A stretch of 64,000 nucleotides of DNA from [Clostridium] fimetarium (GTDB taxonomy: Bacteria; Bacillota; Clostridia; Lachnospirales; Lachnospiraceae), in contig NZ_FOJI01000007.1 of the NCBI RefSeq assembly GCF_900111235.1, forward strand, positions 1 to 64,000, read 5' to 3'. This document shows, piece by piece, positions 52,410 through 61,848 of the stretch. Each line of letters starts with the position of its first letter. Within the stretch, counting starts at the first letter, position 1. The position numbers and the translations under genes are program-made. The notes under the pieces were generated by a model, which worked only from the letters and a program-made list of their open reading frames with translations, did no database searches and was not told the origin of the DNA.

Positions 52410-53675
52410 ATGAAAATAATAATCACCGGTGGAGGGTGGGCTGGATGTTCCGCTGCATATATGGCAAGAAAACAAGGGGCAGAAGTAGTCTTAATAGAAA
52501 GAACAGATTCTTTACTTGGAACTGGTCTAGTAGGTGGGATAATGAGAAATAACGGTAGATTTACTGCCACTGAGGAACTAATAGCAATGGGTGGAGGTGA
52601 AATATTTAAGATTATTGATCAAAATTGTCGTCATACGAATATTAGCTTTCCAGGACATGAACATGCTAGTCTTTATGATATTGCAAAGACGCCTGTAGCC
52701 ATTACAAATTATTTGCTAGAAATTGGCGTTGAAGTTAAATTCATTGAAAGAGTTGTAAAGGCACATGTAACAGATGGTGCTATCCAAAGTATTGAGACCG
52801 CAAGTGGAAATGTTTATGAAGGTGATGCATTTATTGATACCACTGGAACTGCAGGCCCAATGAAGAATTGCATCAAGTACGGTAATGGTTGTGCAATGTG
52901 CATCATTCGATGTCCAAGCTATGGCGGAAGAGTAAGCCTGGCAGGTATTTGTGGCATATCCGAAATAACTGGAAAAAAAGCGGATGATTCAATTGGCGCA
53001 ATGAGCGGTTCTTGTAAACTTTATAAGGAGTCTCTGTCACCTGAAATTATAGAAGCCCTGAATACGAAAGGGGTAGCAGTTATACCAATACCAAAAGAAT
53101 TAATTGAAAATCATCTAAGTGCAAAAGCCTGTCAACAGTATGCCTTAAAAGAATTTTCGGAAAATATGGTTCTGTTAGATACGGGTCATGCGAAATTAAT
53201 GACTCCTTTTTATTCCCTAGAAAAACTTCATAAAATCCCTGGATTTGAAAATGCACGATATGAAGATCCTTATGCTGGAGGAAAAGGTAATTCTATGAGA
53301 TTTTTTGATATGGCACCTAGAACCAATGCATTACAGGTAATTGGTTTGAAAAATCTATTTTGTGCTGGAGAAAAAGCGGGACTTTTAGTAGGACATACGG
53401 AAGCTATCGTGACAGGAGTTCTCGCGGGTTATAACGCTACAAGACATATAAGTAATATGCCATTACTTGAAATATCAAGAAAGACAGCATTTGGAGAGGC
53501 GGTTGCCTATGTAAATGAAGAAATGCAGACAAAAGAAGGACTTGGTAAAAAATATACTTTTTCTGGTTCTGTATTATTTGAACATATGAAGAAGCTGAAT
53601 CTGTATGAAACAGATGTGAATAGAATTCAAGAAAATATTAAAAATGAAGGACTTTGGAATGTTTTTGCATGTTAA
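52410..53675 (+). CDS. FAD-dependent oxidoreductase with a cysteine cluster
   Basis: I chose ATG 52410 because AAAGGTGG lies 8 nt upstream. The 421-residue protein has a dinucleotide-binding motif GGGWAGCSAA at the start and a second FAD motif NLFCAGEKAGLLVGHTEA near 320, as in GidA/TrmFO-like flavoproteins. In the middle, CIKYGNGCAMCIIRCPSYGG carries four closely spaced cysteines that could bind an iron-sulfur cluster or take part in disulfide chemistry. The substrate is unknown. It is shorter than MnmG and lacks its C-terminal domain. It is transcribed alone. Confidence 0.78.
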   Translation: MKIIITGGGWAGCSAAYMARKQGAEVVLIERTDSLLGTGLVGGIMRNNGRFTATEELIAMGGGEIFKIIDQNCRHTNISFPGHEHASLYDIAKTPVAITNYLLEIGVEVKFIERVVKAHVTDGAIQSIETASGNVYEGDAFIDTTGTAGPMKNCIKYGNGCAMCIIRCPSYGGRVSLAGICGISEITGKKADDSIGAMSGSCKLYKESLSPEIIEALNTKGVAVIPIPKELIENHLSAKACQQYALKEFSENMVLLDTGHAKLMTPFYSLEKLHKIPGFENARYEDPYAGGKGNSMRFFDMAPRTNALQVIGLKNLFCAGEKAGLLVGHTEAIVTGVLAGYNATRHISNMPLLEISRKTAFGEAVAYVNEEMQTKEGLGKKYTFSGSVLFEHMKKLNLYETDVNRIQENIKNEGLWNVFAC

Positions 53676-53684
53676 TAAATATAT

Positions 53685-53723
53685 GAAAGAGAGATAGAAT
53701 AAAAAAAATCTACCTCTCTTTTC
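53685..53723. terminator. Bidirectional terminator between FAD oxidoreductase and nhaA
   Basis: GAAAGAGAGATAGA and TCTACCTCTCTTTTC pair with a small internal mismatch around an A-rich loop; the convergent genes stop 10 nt to each side. Confidence 0.7.
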
Positions 53724-53731
53724 ACATCATA

Positions 53732-54943
53732 TTAATAAGTGATATTTTGCTTTTTGTCAACGGGTTTAATAAATTTAAAGATTAGCAAACCAAAGGTTGC
53801 AGATAGTAATGAAGCCACTATTATGCTTATTTTTGCTGTAGATAATATTGTTGCATCTGTAAAAGCCAAAGATGAAACAAATATTGACATTGTAAATCCA
53901 ATACCGCCCAGTACACTTACGCCATACATGTGTATCCAGTTTACGTTAGAAGGAAGTTTAGCAATCTTCAATTTTACTAATATAAATGATATTAAAAATA
54001 TTCCTAATGGCTTTCCAAAGAAAAGTCCTAAAATAATTCCAACGCTGACAGATGTTGTCATAATTGTTGAAAGACTACTACTATTAAAAACCACACCAGC
54101 ATTTGCTAAAGCAAATATCGGCATAATTACAAAAGAAGACCATGGTGCAATTTTGTATTCAAGTTTATGCAGCATTGAATTTTCAAATGATTCGATATCC
54201 TTTGTAGCAGGAATCATCATACCAAGTAATACTCCAGAAAATGTTGCATGTACACCGGATTTAAGTATGGTAAACCATAATATAATTCCGAGAATAATAA
54301 AAACTGCAGAAGAATTTACTTTGAATTTATTAGCTAAAATAAGAACAATTAAAACCATTGCACTTATAAAAAGGTAAAACCAGGATATCGTATTGGTATA
54401 AAATAATACGATTACAATAATTGCTCCTAAGTCATCAACGATAGCTAGCGTCATAAGAAAAACCACAATTCCTCTTGGTGCTTTTTTACCGACCAAAGAT
54501 ATTGCACCTAAGGCAAAAGCAATATCTGTTGCCATAGGAATTCCAAACCCATAGATCGTGGATTGACCATAATTACAAATCGCATAGATAGCTGCAGGTA
54601 CAATCATTCCCCCAATAGCGGCAGCAATCGGTAAGATTGTTGTTTTAAAGGATTTTAATTCTCCAAATAACATCTCCTTTTTGATTTCCATTCCAACAAC
54701 AAAGAAAAATATTGCCATTAGACCGTCATTGATAATATGGGAGATTGGCATTGAGAAATTGGAATCGTTAATTCCAATTGTTATATCTGTGTGTAATGCT
54801 GCATTGTAAATTGAAGATAAATCCGAATTAGCTAGTATGATCGCAATAACCGCAAATAACATAAGTAATATGCCACTAGAATATTCTAGTTTAAAAAAAT
54901 ATTGAAATAATTTTGGAACTTTACTGATAGAATAATTTTTCAT
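53732..54943 (-). CDS. nhaA: NhaA-type Na+/H+ antiporter
   Basis: The 403-residue antiporter has about twelve helices. The ion-binding aspartates lie in AIVDDLGAIIVI, with the unwound-helix motif PMATDIAFALG before it. The inner FFFVVGMEIKKE segment is also standard. It exports sodium or lithium in exchange for protons. AGAAAGGA precedes the ATG. The gene has its own promoter about 240 nt upstream and a leader containing an intrinsic terminator, so expression is probably controlled in the leader, most simply by a cation-sensing RNA. Confidence 0.93.
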   Translation of the reverse strand: MKNYSISKVPKLFQYFFKLEYSSGILLMLFAVIAIILANSDLSSIYNAALHTDITIGINDSNFSMPISHIINDGLMAIFFFVVGMEIKKEMLFGELKSFKTTILPIAAAIGGMIVPAAIYAICNYGQSTIYGFGIPMATDIAFALGAISLVGKKAPRGIVVFLMTLAIVDDLGAIIVIVLFYTNTISWFYLFISAMVLIVLILANKFKVNSSAVFIILGIILWFTILKSGVHATFSGVLLGMMIPATKDIESFENSMLHKLEYKIAPWSSFVIMPIFALANAGVVFNSSSLSTIMTTSVSVGIILGLFFGKPLGIFLISFILVKLKIAKLPSNVNWIHMYGVSVLGGIGFTMSIFVSSLAFTDATILSTAKISIIVASLLSATFGLLIFKFIKPVDKKQNITY

Positions 54944-55152
54944 AGATTATATCCTTTCTAATTTGAGATTAAGTGTATTTTAAACATTTTTACGGTTACG
55001 AATATTATGTGTTAAGCTTTCTGACATAACTCTTGAAATGGATAAAAAAAGGATGGGAATACTCATGACGAGTTTCCCACCCCAGAAACTAAATTGCTTG
55101 AAAGTAAATATTATAATTTACCCAACCGTAATTTGTTATATTCAGTTATTAT
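54944..55152 (-). ncRNA. Structured nhaA leader, candidate cation riboswitch
   Basis: Read on the minus strand, about 209 nt of leader lie between the predicted start and nhaA. A small hairpin GTAAAT-TATAAT-ATTTAC is followed by TCAAGCAATTTAG and then a strong terminator. Na+ (DUF1646 motif) and Li+ (nhaA motif) riboswitches are known upstream of such antiporter genes. I cannot match the consensus from memory, so the class is open. The terminator-antiterminator logic is inferred from position; I could not identify the competing antiterminator strand with certainty. Confidence 0.5.
55044..55083 (-). terminator. Intrinsic terminator inside the nhaA leader
   Basis: On the minus strand GGGTGGGAAACTC and GAGTATTCCCATCC pair (one G-T pair and one bulge) around GTCAT, followed by TTTTTTT, 100 nt upstream of the nhaA start. 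Confidence 0.8.
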
Positions 55153-55158
55153 TAAATA

Positions 55159-55188
55159 AATATAGCATATGTATATTTTAAATGTCAA
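55159..55188 (-). promoter_or_regulatory. nhaA promoter
   Basis: On the minus strand TTGACA (55183-55188) and TATATT (55159-55164) are 18 nt apart. Confidence 0.65.
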
Positions 55189-55199
55189 TATATAAAAAG

Positions 55200-55633
55200 T
55201 GAGTTAAATAATAATTGACTTTTATAGCATTATGATGATATTATACAAAGATATGAGTGTTCTTGATAAAAATTATTATTTCTTTACAACTATTAAAATT
55301 TATTTTTAAGCTTTTAAAAAATCATAGCATCATGCGATGTTATATTTTGTGAAAAGAAAAGTAAAGAGATATATAGGATAATAAAGTTTATATAATTATG
55401 TCAGCATATGACATATTATTTTCGTGCAGATTTAGATATACTATATAATAAGAAGAAAATTTGTAAAGAGACTATTAATGTTATAATTAAACAAGAATGC
55501 GTGGGGAATACTTATTATATATGTATTTCCTAATATAGATGAACCGATACAAACACCGTTGGCTACAATAATGTTTTGACATAATATCAAATGTAGTCAT
55601 TAATAGATAATAAAGTTAGATTGAGGAGAAAGA
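55200..55633 (+). promoter_or_regulatory. Long upstream region of the RNase J gene
   Basis: No gene is seen in these 430 bp. ATGTCA-GCATA-TGACAT (55398-55414) is a perfect 6-bp palindrome with a 5-nt centre and could be an operator. The DNA is very AT-rich with several -10-like hexamers, so the exact promoter cannot be chosen. RNase J mRNAs often have long leaders. Confidence 0.4.
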
Positions 55634-57307
55634 TTGAAGAACGATATGAATGAAGAATGTAAAAAAATTAAAATAATCCCATTGGGTGGATTAGATAAGA
55701 TCGGTATGAATATTACTGCATTTGAGTATGAAGATAGTATTATTGTTGTAGATTGTGGAATTTCATTTCCAGAAGACGATATGCTAGGAATAGATTTAGT
55801 GATACCAGATGTTACTTATCTTATGGAAAATAAAGAAAAAGTAAAAGGATTTTTTATTACACATGGTCACGAAGATCATATTGGCGCATTGCCATATATC
55901 TTAAAGGATTTAAATGTACCAGTGTATGCAACCAAATTAACAATAGGATTAATCGAAATCAAGCTCAAAGAGCATAATCTTTTGAATAAGACAAAAAGAA
56001 AAACTGTAAAACATGGCCAATCTATTAATTTAGGACCGTTTAGAGTTGAATTTATTAAAACTAATCATAGTATAGCGGATGCGTCTGCATTGGCTATTCA
56101 TACTCAGGCAGGAATCATCGTTCATACGGGCGATTTTAAAATTGATTATACACCTTTGTTTGGAGATACAATTGATTTACAAAGATTTGCTGAATTAGGA
56201 AAAAAAGGCGTGTTAGCACTTCTATGTGATAGTACGAATGCAAAAAGACCAGGATTTACTGTATCCGAGAAGTTAGTAGCAAAGACATTTGATAATCTAT
56301 TTGCAGAATATACTTCTAATAGAATAATAGTAGCAACTTTTGCATCAAATGTAGATCGTGTGCAACAGATTATTAATACTGCAAGCAAATTTGGTCGCAA
56401 GGTTATTGTTCAAGGAAGAAGTATGGTAAATGTAATGGAAGTAGCGTCAGAATTAGGCTATATTACAATACCAGAAAATACTTTGATTGATATTGAATTA
56501 ATGAAAAACTACCCAGATGATAAACTTGTATTGATTACTACAGGAAGCCAAGGGGAAGCAATGGCGGCATTGTCAAGAATGGCTGCATCAACACATAGGA
56601 AAGTTACAATTAAGCCAGGAGATGCAATTATATTTAGTTCAACTCCTATCCCTGGAAATGAAAAGGCTGTATCAAAAGTTATTAATGAATTGGCAATGAA
56701 GGGCGCAAAGGTTATCTTTGAAGATACTCATGTGTCAGGCCATGCTTGTCAAGAAGAGATTAAGCTTATGTACTCATTAGTAAAACCTAAATATGCGATT
56801 CCAATTCACGGCGAATACAGCCATTTGATGGCACAAGCTGATTTGGCAGTTTCGATGGGAATTGATAAAGAAAATGTATTCCTTTTACAATCAGGTAATG
56901 TGTTAGAACTCTCAAAAGAAATGGCTGAAATTGTTGGACAAGTTCCTGCAAAAGGGATTTTTGTTGATGGTCTTGGAGTAGGTGACGTAGGTAATATCGT
57001 CCTTAAAGATAGACAATATTTATCACAAAATGGATTGATTATTGTTGTGATGACATTTGAAAAAGGCTCAATGCAATTATTGTCAGGGCCAGATATCGTT
57101 TCTAGAGGTTTTATATATGTAAGAGAATCTGAGCCACTTATGCGAGAGATTAGAAACATTGTTAAGGTTAGTCTAGAAAAATGTCAAGATAAGAATATTT
57201 CAGATTGGGGTAAAATAAAAAATATTATCAAAGATGATTTAAATGAATATCTTTGGAAAGAATTGAGAAGAAGTCCTTTGATTTTACCAATAATTGTGGA
57301 AGCATAA
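55634..57307 (+). CDS. rnj: Ribonuclease J
   Basis: This 557-residue enzyme is of the metallo-beta-lactamase/beta-CASP class. The zinc motif HGHEDH is at residues 77-82, with further ligands in HTGDFKIDYTP and the C-terminal IPIHGEYSH; the beta-CASP motifs lie between about 210 and 380. It degrades and matures RNA from the 5' end and has endonuclease activity, central to mRNA turnover in Gram-positive bacteria. The start is TTG 55634 with GAGGAG 5 nt upstream; the next ATG is 15 nt later. It is monocistronic with a strong terminator. Confidence 0.93.
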   Translation: MKNDMNEECKKIKIIPLGGLDKIGMNITAFEYEDSIIVVDCGISFPEDDMLGIDLVIPDVTYLMENKEKVKGFFITHGHEDHIGALPYILKDLNVPVYATKLTIGLIEIKLKEHNLLNKTKRKTVKHGQSINLGPFRVEFIKTNHSIADASALAIHTQAGIIVHTGDFKIDYTPLFGDTIDLQRFAELGKKGVLALLCDSTNAKRPGFTVSEKLVAKTFDNLFAEYTSNRIIVATFASNVDRVQQIINTASKFGRKVIVQGRSMVNVMEVASELGYITIPENTLIDIELMKNYPDDKLVLITTGSQGEAMAALSRMAASTHRKVTIKPGDAIIFSSTPIPGNEKAVSKVINELAMKGAKVIFEDTHVSGHACQEEIKLMYSLVKPKYAIPIHGEYSHLMAQADLAVSMGIDKENVFLLQSGNVLELSKEMAEIVGQVPAKGIFVDGLGVGDVGNIVLKDRQYLSQNGLIIVVMTFEKGSMQLLSGPDIVSRGFIYVRESEPLMREIRNIVKVSLEKCQDKNISDWGKIKNIIKDDLNEYLWKELRRSPLILPIIVEA

Positions 57308-57331
57308 ATTGATATATAAGAAATAAAGAAT

Positions 57332-57362
57332 GGGCAGTAGAGAAATCTACTGCTCTTTTTTT
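57332..57362 (+). terminator. Terminator of the RNase J gene
   Basis: GGGCAGTAGA-GAAA-TCTACTGCTC followed by seven T, 25 nt after the stop. Confidence 0.88.
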
Positions 57363-57420
57363 GGAGAAAAACAAAACTTTTCTGAAAGTAAAACCGTTTT
57401 TTTCCTGAAAGTAACATAGG

Positions 57421-58191
57421 TTATTTTGTGAAAATCAGCTGCTTTCTGCTGTTGAAGAAGCTACGGTATGACAGATAACATGCAATGAATGAAGAAATGG
57501 AAGTAGTGGAAAGTAACATAAACATAACCATTATCTGATATTTTATAGCTTCAACAGGTGAAGTTCCAGCTAGTATTAATCCAGTCATCATACCAGGAAG
57601 AGATACGATACCTAATGTTTTCGCTGAGTCAATCGTTGGCAGCATACCTGTTTTTATTGAGTCTCTAATGATTTCAATAGAGGAGGGTAATATATCTGCG
57701 CCAAGCGAAAGCTTAGTTTCAACTTCTTCCCGTTTATTTTTGAAATCGGAGGATATTTGTTTATAACATAACCCTAACGCAACCATCGAATTGCTGATAA
57801 TCATGCCACTGATAGGAATGATTTGATATGGTTCATATACAATTATCCTAGAGAGAACAAGGATTGTTAAAGTTACGATGGTACCTACTGCTATAGATAA
57901 AAAAGATATGATGATTCCATGGTTAATCGCTTTTCCTCTTTTTGCGGCATTATATGCAGCATTAAAGGTCATGAAAAGAAGTAAAAGAGTTGTGAAAATA
58001 GGGCTTTTAAAGCCAAAAATGTATTCTAAAACATATCCAACAGCAACAAGCTGAATTACAGCTCGAATTGCACTGATTAGGATTTCTTTTTCAAGCTTAA
58101 GTTTTTGCGAATAAGAAAAAACGAGTGTAATGATTACTAGACAAGACACAATAAGTAAAGATGTGATACTGATTGAATTTGGTCCGCTCAT
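57421..58191 (-). CDS. fetB: FetB/YbbM-family ABC permease
   Basis: This 256-residue, seven-helix permease of the UPF0014/FetB family is recognisable by ISGMIISNSMVALGL, KLSLGADI and LPGMMTGLILAGTSP. E. coli FetAB exports iron and protects from oxidative stress; aluminium-tolerance homologues exist in plants. GGAGG precedes the ATG, which overlaps the ATPase stop by 4 nt. FetA and FetB form one operon. Confidence 0.9.
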   Translation of the reverse strand: MSGPNSISITSLLIVSCLVIITLVFSYSQKLKLEKEILISAIRAVIQLVAVGYVLEYIFGFKSPIFTTLLLLFMTFNAAYNAAKRGKAINHGIIISFLSIAVGTIVTLTILVLSRIIVYEPYQIIPISGMIISNSMVALGLCYKQISSDFKNKREEVETKLSLGADILPSSIEIIRDSIKTGMLPTIDSAKTLGIVSLPGMMTGLILAGTSPVEAIKYQIMVMFMLLSTTSISSFIACYLSYRSFFNSRKQLIFTK

Positions 58192-58844
58192 TTTAAGGCC
58201 TCCAATGATTTTATTTTGCCGCGTTCTATTGTTAAAAGTCTATTTGCGTATTTCCTACTTTGCTCAGAATCATGTGTTACAAATAAAACAGTAACGCCTT
58301 CTTTGTTTAGTGACTCTATAACAGTTTCTACTATTTTTGTATTGTCTTCATCAAGTGCAGATGTGATTTCATCTAAAAGTAGAATTTCAGGTTTAAACAG
58401 TAAACTTCTAATTAGGGCTATCCTTTGCTTTTCACCGCCAGAAAGATTTGCTACGTCTTTACTTAAAAAATCGGTAGTGATATGAAATAAAGAAAATAAT
58501 TCATCAACACGATCTTTATCGAAGGCTAACTTTCTGATAGTAAAAGGAAATTTGATATTGTCCATTACGGTAATACCGAAAAGATAAGGCGTTTGGAAAC
58601 AATACGTTATCGTTTTTCTTAATTCTGTAGGATTATAGTCAATAAATTTTTTATCGCGATATGTAATTTCCCCATTTGTAGGATTGATTAAGTGGCTGCA
58701 AAGTTTAAGAAATGTACTTTTACCACTTCCAGAAGGGCCAACAATTGAAATATAATCCCCTGGTTCTATTTTTACCGATATGTTTTCAAGAATAGTTTCA
58801 CCATCATTTTCAAAAGATACGTTTTCAAGCTCAAGTAATGACAA
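58188..58844 (-). CDS. fetA: FetA-type ABC ATPase
   Basis: The 218-residue ATPase has Walker A GPSGSGKST, signature NLSGGEKQRIALIRS, Walker B ILLLDEITSALD and the switch histidine in LFVTHDSEQ. The Q-loop sequence TYCFQTPYLFG is typical of FetA/YbbL. I chose TTG 58844 because GGAGG lies 9 nt before it; an in-frame GTG is part of the ribosome site. It powers FetB for presumed iron export. Confidence 0.88.
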   Translation of the reverse strand: MSLLELENVSFENDGETILENISVKIEPGDYISIVGPSGSGKSTFLKLCSHLINPTNGEITYRDKKFIDYNPTELRKTITYCFQTPYLFGITVMDNIKFPFTIRKLAFDKDRVDELFSLFHITTDFLSKDVANLSGGEKQRIALIRSLLFKPEILLLDEITSALDEDNTKIVETVIESLNKEGVTVLFVTHDSEQSRKYANRLLTIERGKIKSLEALK

Positions 58845-59040
58845 GATATACACCTCCGTTTTTTGATTCTTACAAATATCAAATTATAGTATAACAGTTA
58901 TTACTATTTGTATCAATAAATGCAAGGCGTGTTTTTAATACGACACCTATAGGCAAATAATAAAATCTAATGTATAATAAGAATAAATTTTATAAAAAAT
59001 AGTGTGATTCAAAAATATAAATAAAGGTTGGTATTGGTAA

Positions 59041-59988
59041 ATGAGTAGAGAGTTTGATGAAAATATGTCCCAACTAGTTTCGGAAATTACTGCAAATTAT
59101 AAACAGAATCCTATTTTCTCATCTTTTGATTCTTCAAATTTAGCAAACAAAGTTGAAATTATCGAAATATTGAATGAGTTAAGACAATTGATATTTCCTG
59201 GATTTTTCGAGCAGAAAAAATTAGCAAGCGAAACAATTGGATATTATGTCGGGAATCTTTTGATGAGTATTCAGGAAAAATTGCATAGACAAATTAAATG
59301 TGTGCTTTTTTATAAGAATTATATAAATATGGAAATAGAAGATTCGATATTAGAGAAAAAAACAGATGAAATATGTCAATCCATTTTAAAATCATTACCT
59401 AAAATACAAGAATATATTACAACTGATGTGCAAGCAACCTATGATGGAGATCCAGCAGCTGTAGATATGGAAGAGATAATATTTTCATACCCCGGAATAT
59501 TTGCGGTATGTATTTATAGAATAGCACATGAACTCTATAAATTATCAGTACCATATCTTCCAAGAATTATGACGGAATATGCACATAATGAAACAGGGAT
59601 AGATATCAATGCGGGCGCCGAAATAGGAAAATATTTTTTTATTGATCATGGTACAGGTGTTGTTATTGGGGAAACTTGTATGATTGGGGATAATGTGAAA
59701 ATATATCAAGGGGTAACCCTAGGTGCATTATCAACAAGAGAAGGACAAAATCTTCATGGAGTTAAAAGACATCCAACAATTGAAGATAATGTTACTATTT
59801 ATTCAGGAGCCTCCATTTTAGGTGGGGAGACTGTCATTGGTAAGAATTCAGTTATTGGTGGTAATGCGTTTATTACAAAATCGGTTCCGGAGGATACTAG
59901 GGTAAGCGTTCAAAATCTTGAATTGAAATTTAAAAACAGTAAAGCCAAAGAATTTGATCAAGAATTCATATCGGATTGGGTTATATAA
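59041..59988 (+). CDS. cysE: Serine O-acetyltransferase (EpsC/SatA type)
   Basis: This 315-residue acetyltransferase makes O-acetylserine for cysteine synthesis. A helical N-terminal part (1-165) precedes the hexapeptide beta-helix (GIDINAGAEIGKYFFIDHGTG, GETCMIGDNVKIYQGVTLGA), with catalytic His/Asp in the FIDHGTG loop. EpsC-type enzymes have this longer N-terminus and lack the usual CysE C-terminal tail. The ribosome site is weak (AAAGG 13 nt upstream). It is divergent from fetAB. No cysteine synthase is next to it. Confidence 0.9.
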   Translation: MSREFDENMSQLVSEITANYKQNPIFSSFDSSNLANKVEIIEILNELRQLIFPGFFEQKKLASETIGYYVGNLLMSIQEKLHRQIKCVLFYKNYINMEIEDSILEKKTDEICQSILKSLPKIQEYITTDVQATYDGDPAAVDMEEIIFSYPGIFAVCIYRIAHELYKLSVPYLPRIMTEYAHNETGIDINAGAEIGKYFFIDHGTGVVIGETCMIGDNVKIYQGVTLGALSTREGQNLHGVKRHPTIEDNVTIYSGASILGGETVIGKNSVIGGNAFITKSVPEDTRVSVQNLELKFKNSKAKEFDQEFISDWVI

Positions 59989-60090
59989 TTATTTGATTGT
60001 CATATGCATGGCGTTGATTAATTTTAAGATAATAAGTTTTGATTTGAAATTTTTTAATTTTTACTATAATATAAAAAGGAAGTGAAGCAA

Positions 60091-60864
60091 ATGATGCCAG
60101 TAATTTTTATAGGACATGGATCACCAATGAATGCGATAGAAGAAAATGAATATACAAAGGGTTGGAAGGAAATTGCTGATAATATTCCCCAACCTAAAGT
60201 GATTCTTTCTATATCGGCTCATTGGGTGACAGATGGAACAAAGGTATCGACAGTTGAAAATCCAAAAACTATTCATGATTTTTATGGGTTTCCAAAAGAG
60301 TTGTATGATGTGGAATATAAGGCAAAGGGAAGCTTAGAAAGTGCTATTAAAACAATAGAATTGTTAGATGGTATTGCTAGAGCAGATGATAGTTGGGGAC
60401 TTGATCACGGTACATGGAGCGTGTTGAGGGTGATGTATCCCAACGCTGATATTCCAGTTTATCAAATGAGCATTGATATGAATGCGACATCCAAAGAGCT
60501 TTTTGAGATAGGGAAAAAACTAAAATCATTGCGGGATAGTGATATATTGATTTTAGGAAGCGGTAATATCGTACATAATCTGGGAATTATGGATTATTCA
60601 ATGGAAGATGGTTTTGATTTGGCTATTGAATTTAATGATTATATTACTAAAAAAGTAGAGCAAAGAGATTTTGAAAGCATTTTCAATTATAAACAATTAG
60701 GGAATGCTGCTAGACTTTCAGTTCCTACAACAGAACACTTTAATCCACTACTGTATGTGCTAGGTGCAACCACTGATTTGGATAAAGTAACAATATTTAA
60801 TAAGTCGTTTATGGCAGGAAGCCTTGCTATGACATCTTTTGTTTTTTCGGATATTGAAAAATAA
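60091..60864 (+). CDS. DODA-type extradiol dioxygenase (YgiD-like)
   Basis: The 257-residue protein is of the LigB/DODA family. Metal ligands are in GHGSP (about residues 8-12), SAHWV (about 46-50) and, near the end, TEHFNPL. In plants and E. coli such enzymes open catechol rings such as DOPA using oxygen. An oxygen-dependent activity is unexpected in an anaerobe, so another ring-cleaving or non-oxidative use is possible. I chose ATG 60091 because AAGGAAG is 9 nt upstream; the GTG at 60082 abuts it. It is encoded 29 nt before a flavoprotein-rubredoxin, suggesting a redox pair. Confidence 0.85.
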   Translation: MMPVIFIGHGSPMNAIEENEYTKGWKEIADNIPQPKVILSISAHWVTDGTKVSTVENPKTIHDFYGFPKELYDVEYKAKGSLESAIKTIELLDGIARADDSWGLDHGTWSVLRVMYPNADIPVYQMSIDMNATSKELFEIGKKLKSLRDSDILILGSGNIVHNLGIMDYSMEDGFDLAIEFNDYITKKVEQRDFESIFNYKQLGNAARLSVPTTEHFNPLLYVLGATTDLDKVTIFNKSFMAGSLAMTSFVFSDIEK

Positions 60865-60893
60865 ACTAAAACTTAATGTGAGGTGGAATTACT

Positions 60894-61616
60894 ATGAATG
60901 AAAATGCGTTTTATAACTTATCTTATGGAGTTTACATTATTGCAACATGGGATGGTGATCGCCCAACGGGTTGCATAGCCAATAGTGTTATGCAAATCAC
61001 CGCATACCCTGCTGCGTTTGCAATCAGTATTAGTCATGACAACTATACCAATCAGTGTATTGAAAAGTCAGGAGGATTTGTGATTTCCGTATTGGGGGAG
61101 AAGGCAGAGCCATCAATGATTGGAACATTTGGCTTTCAAACGGGAAAAGATGTTAACAAATTCGATTCAGTAGACTATGATGTTCGTGGAGATATGCCTA
61201 TTGTGAAGGCAAGTTGTGCCTATATTATTTGTAAAGTAATTAGTAAGATGGAGACAGATACACATACCGTTTTTATAGGTCAAGCTGTAGATGCAGATAA
61301 TCTTATAGAGGATGAAGTTATGACGTATGCTTATTATCATAAGGTCATAAAAGGAAAAAGTCCTAAAAATGCTCCAACTTATAGAGCGGATGCGAAAGCA
61401 GCGGAAGCTGAAATAAAGGAAAATGTAGTAAAGGAAGATGTAGTAAAGGAAGATGTAGTAAAAGATGCAATAATAGAAGCGGCTAAGGTTGAAAAATATG
61501 TATGCAGCATATGTGGTTATGAGTATACAGGTGATGTTCCTTTCGAAGAATTACCGGCTGATTATACCTGCCCAATATGCAGACAGCCTAAAACAGTTTT
61601 TAATAAACAATCATAA
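60894..61616 (+). CDS. Flavin reductase-rubredoxin fusion (Hrb-like)
   Basis: The 240-residue protein has an N-terminal flavin-reductase-like FMN domain (about 1-160; [32 protein letters not shown]) and a charged linker with two to three copies of VVKED. The C-terminal rubredoxin domain (about 192-240) binds one iron through CSICGYEY and CPICRQPK; the second knuckle has R where G is usual. Such high-molecular-weight rubredoxins pass electrons to oxygen- or peroxide-reducing flavodiiron proteins in anaerobes such as Moorella. GAGGTGG precedes the ATG. It is paired with the dioxygenase upstream. Confidence 0.88.
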   Translation: MNENAFYNLSYGVYIIATWDGDRPTGCIANSVMQITAYPAAFAISISHDNYTNQCIEKSGGFVISVLGEKAEPSMIGTFGFQTGKDVNKFDSVDYDVRGDMPIVKASCAYIICKVISKMETDTHTVFIGQAVDADNLIEDEVMTYAYYHKVIKGKSPKNAPTYRADAKAAEAEIKENVVKEDVVKEDVVKDAIIEAAKVEKYVCSICGYEYTGDVPFEELPADYTCPICRQPKTVFNKQS

Positions 61617-61790
61617 ATATTGGACTATAAAAATCATGCTGATGAAAAATAAATAATGAAAAGCGAATTATGAATTTATTAGTTCAAACAAATAAAATCC
61701 AAGAGAATATAAATTATTTTGCGATTTAATTGAGCAAGTAAAAATCTTTATAATTTACTTTGAGTATATAGCAATTTAATATGATGAGCA

Positions 61791-61835
61791 AAAAAACTAA
61801 CGTATGAATAATATAAATTCACACGTTAGTTTTTT
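61791..61835 (-). terminator. Terminator of the ferredoxin gene
   Basis: AAAAAACTAACGT and ACGTTAGTTTTTT pair perfectly (13 bp) around a 19-nt loop; usable on both strands, 14 nt after the ferredoxin stop. Confidence 0.8.
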
Positions 61836-61848
61836 ATATGTAACATTA

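Noticed and set aside
53739-54377. 212-codon open frame on the plus strand
   Set aside because: It lies wholly antisense to the well-supported nhaA gene and has no ribosome site or family resemblance.
57371-57420. Short direct repeat TTTTCTGAAAGTAA / TTTCCTGAAAGTAA
   Set aside because: Only two imperfect copies and no context; probably chance in AT-rich DNA.
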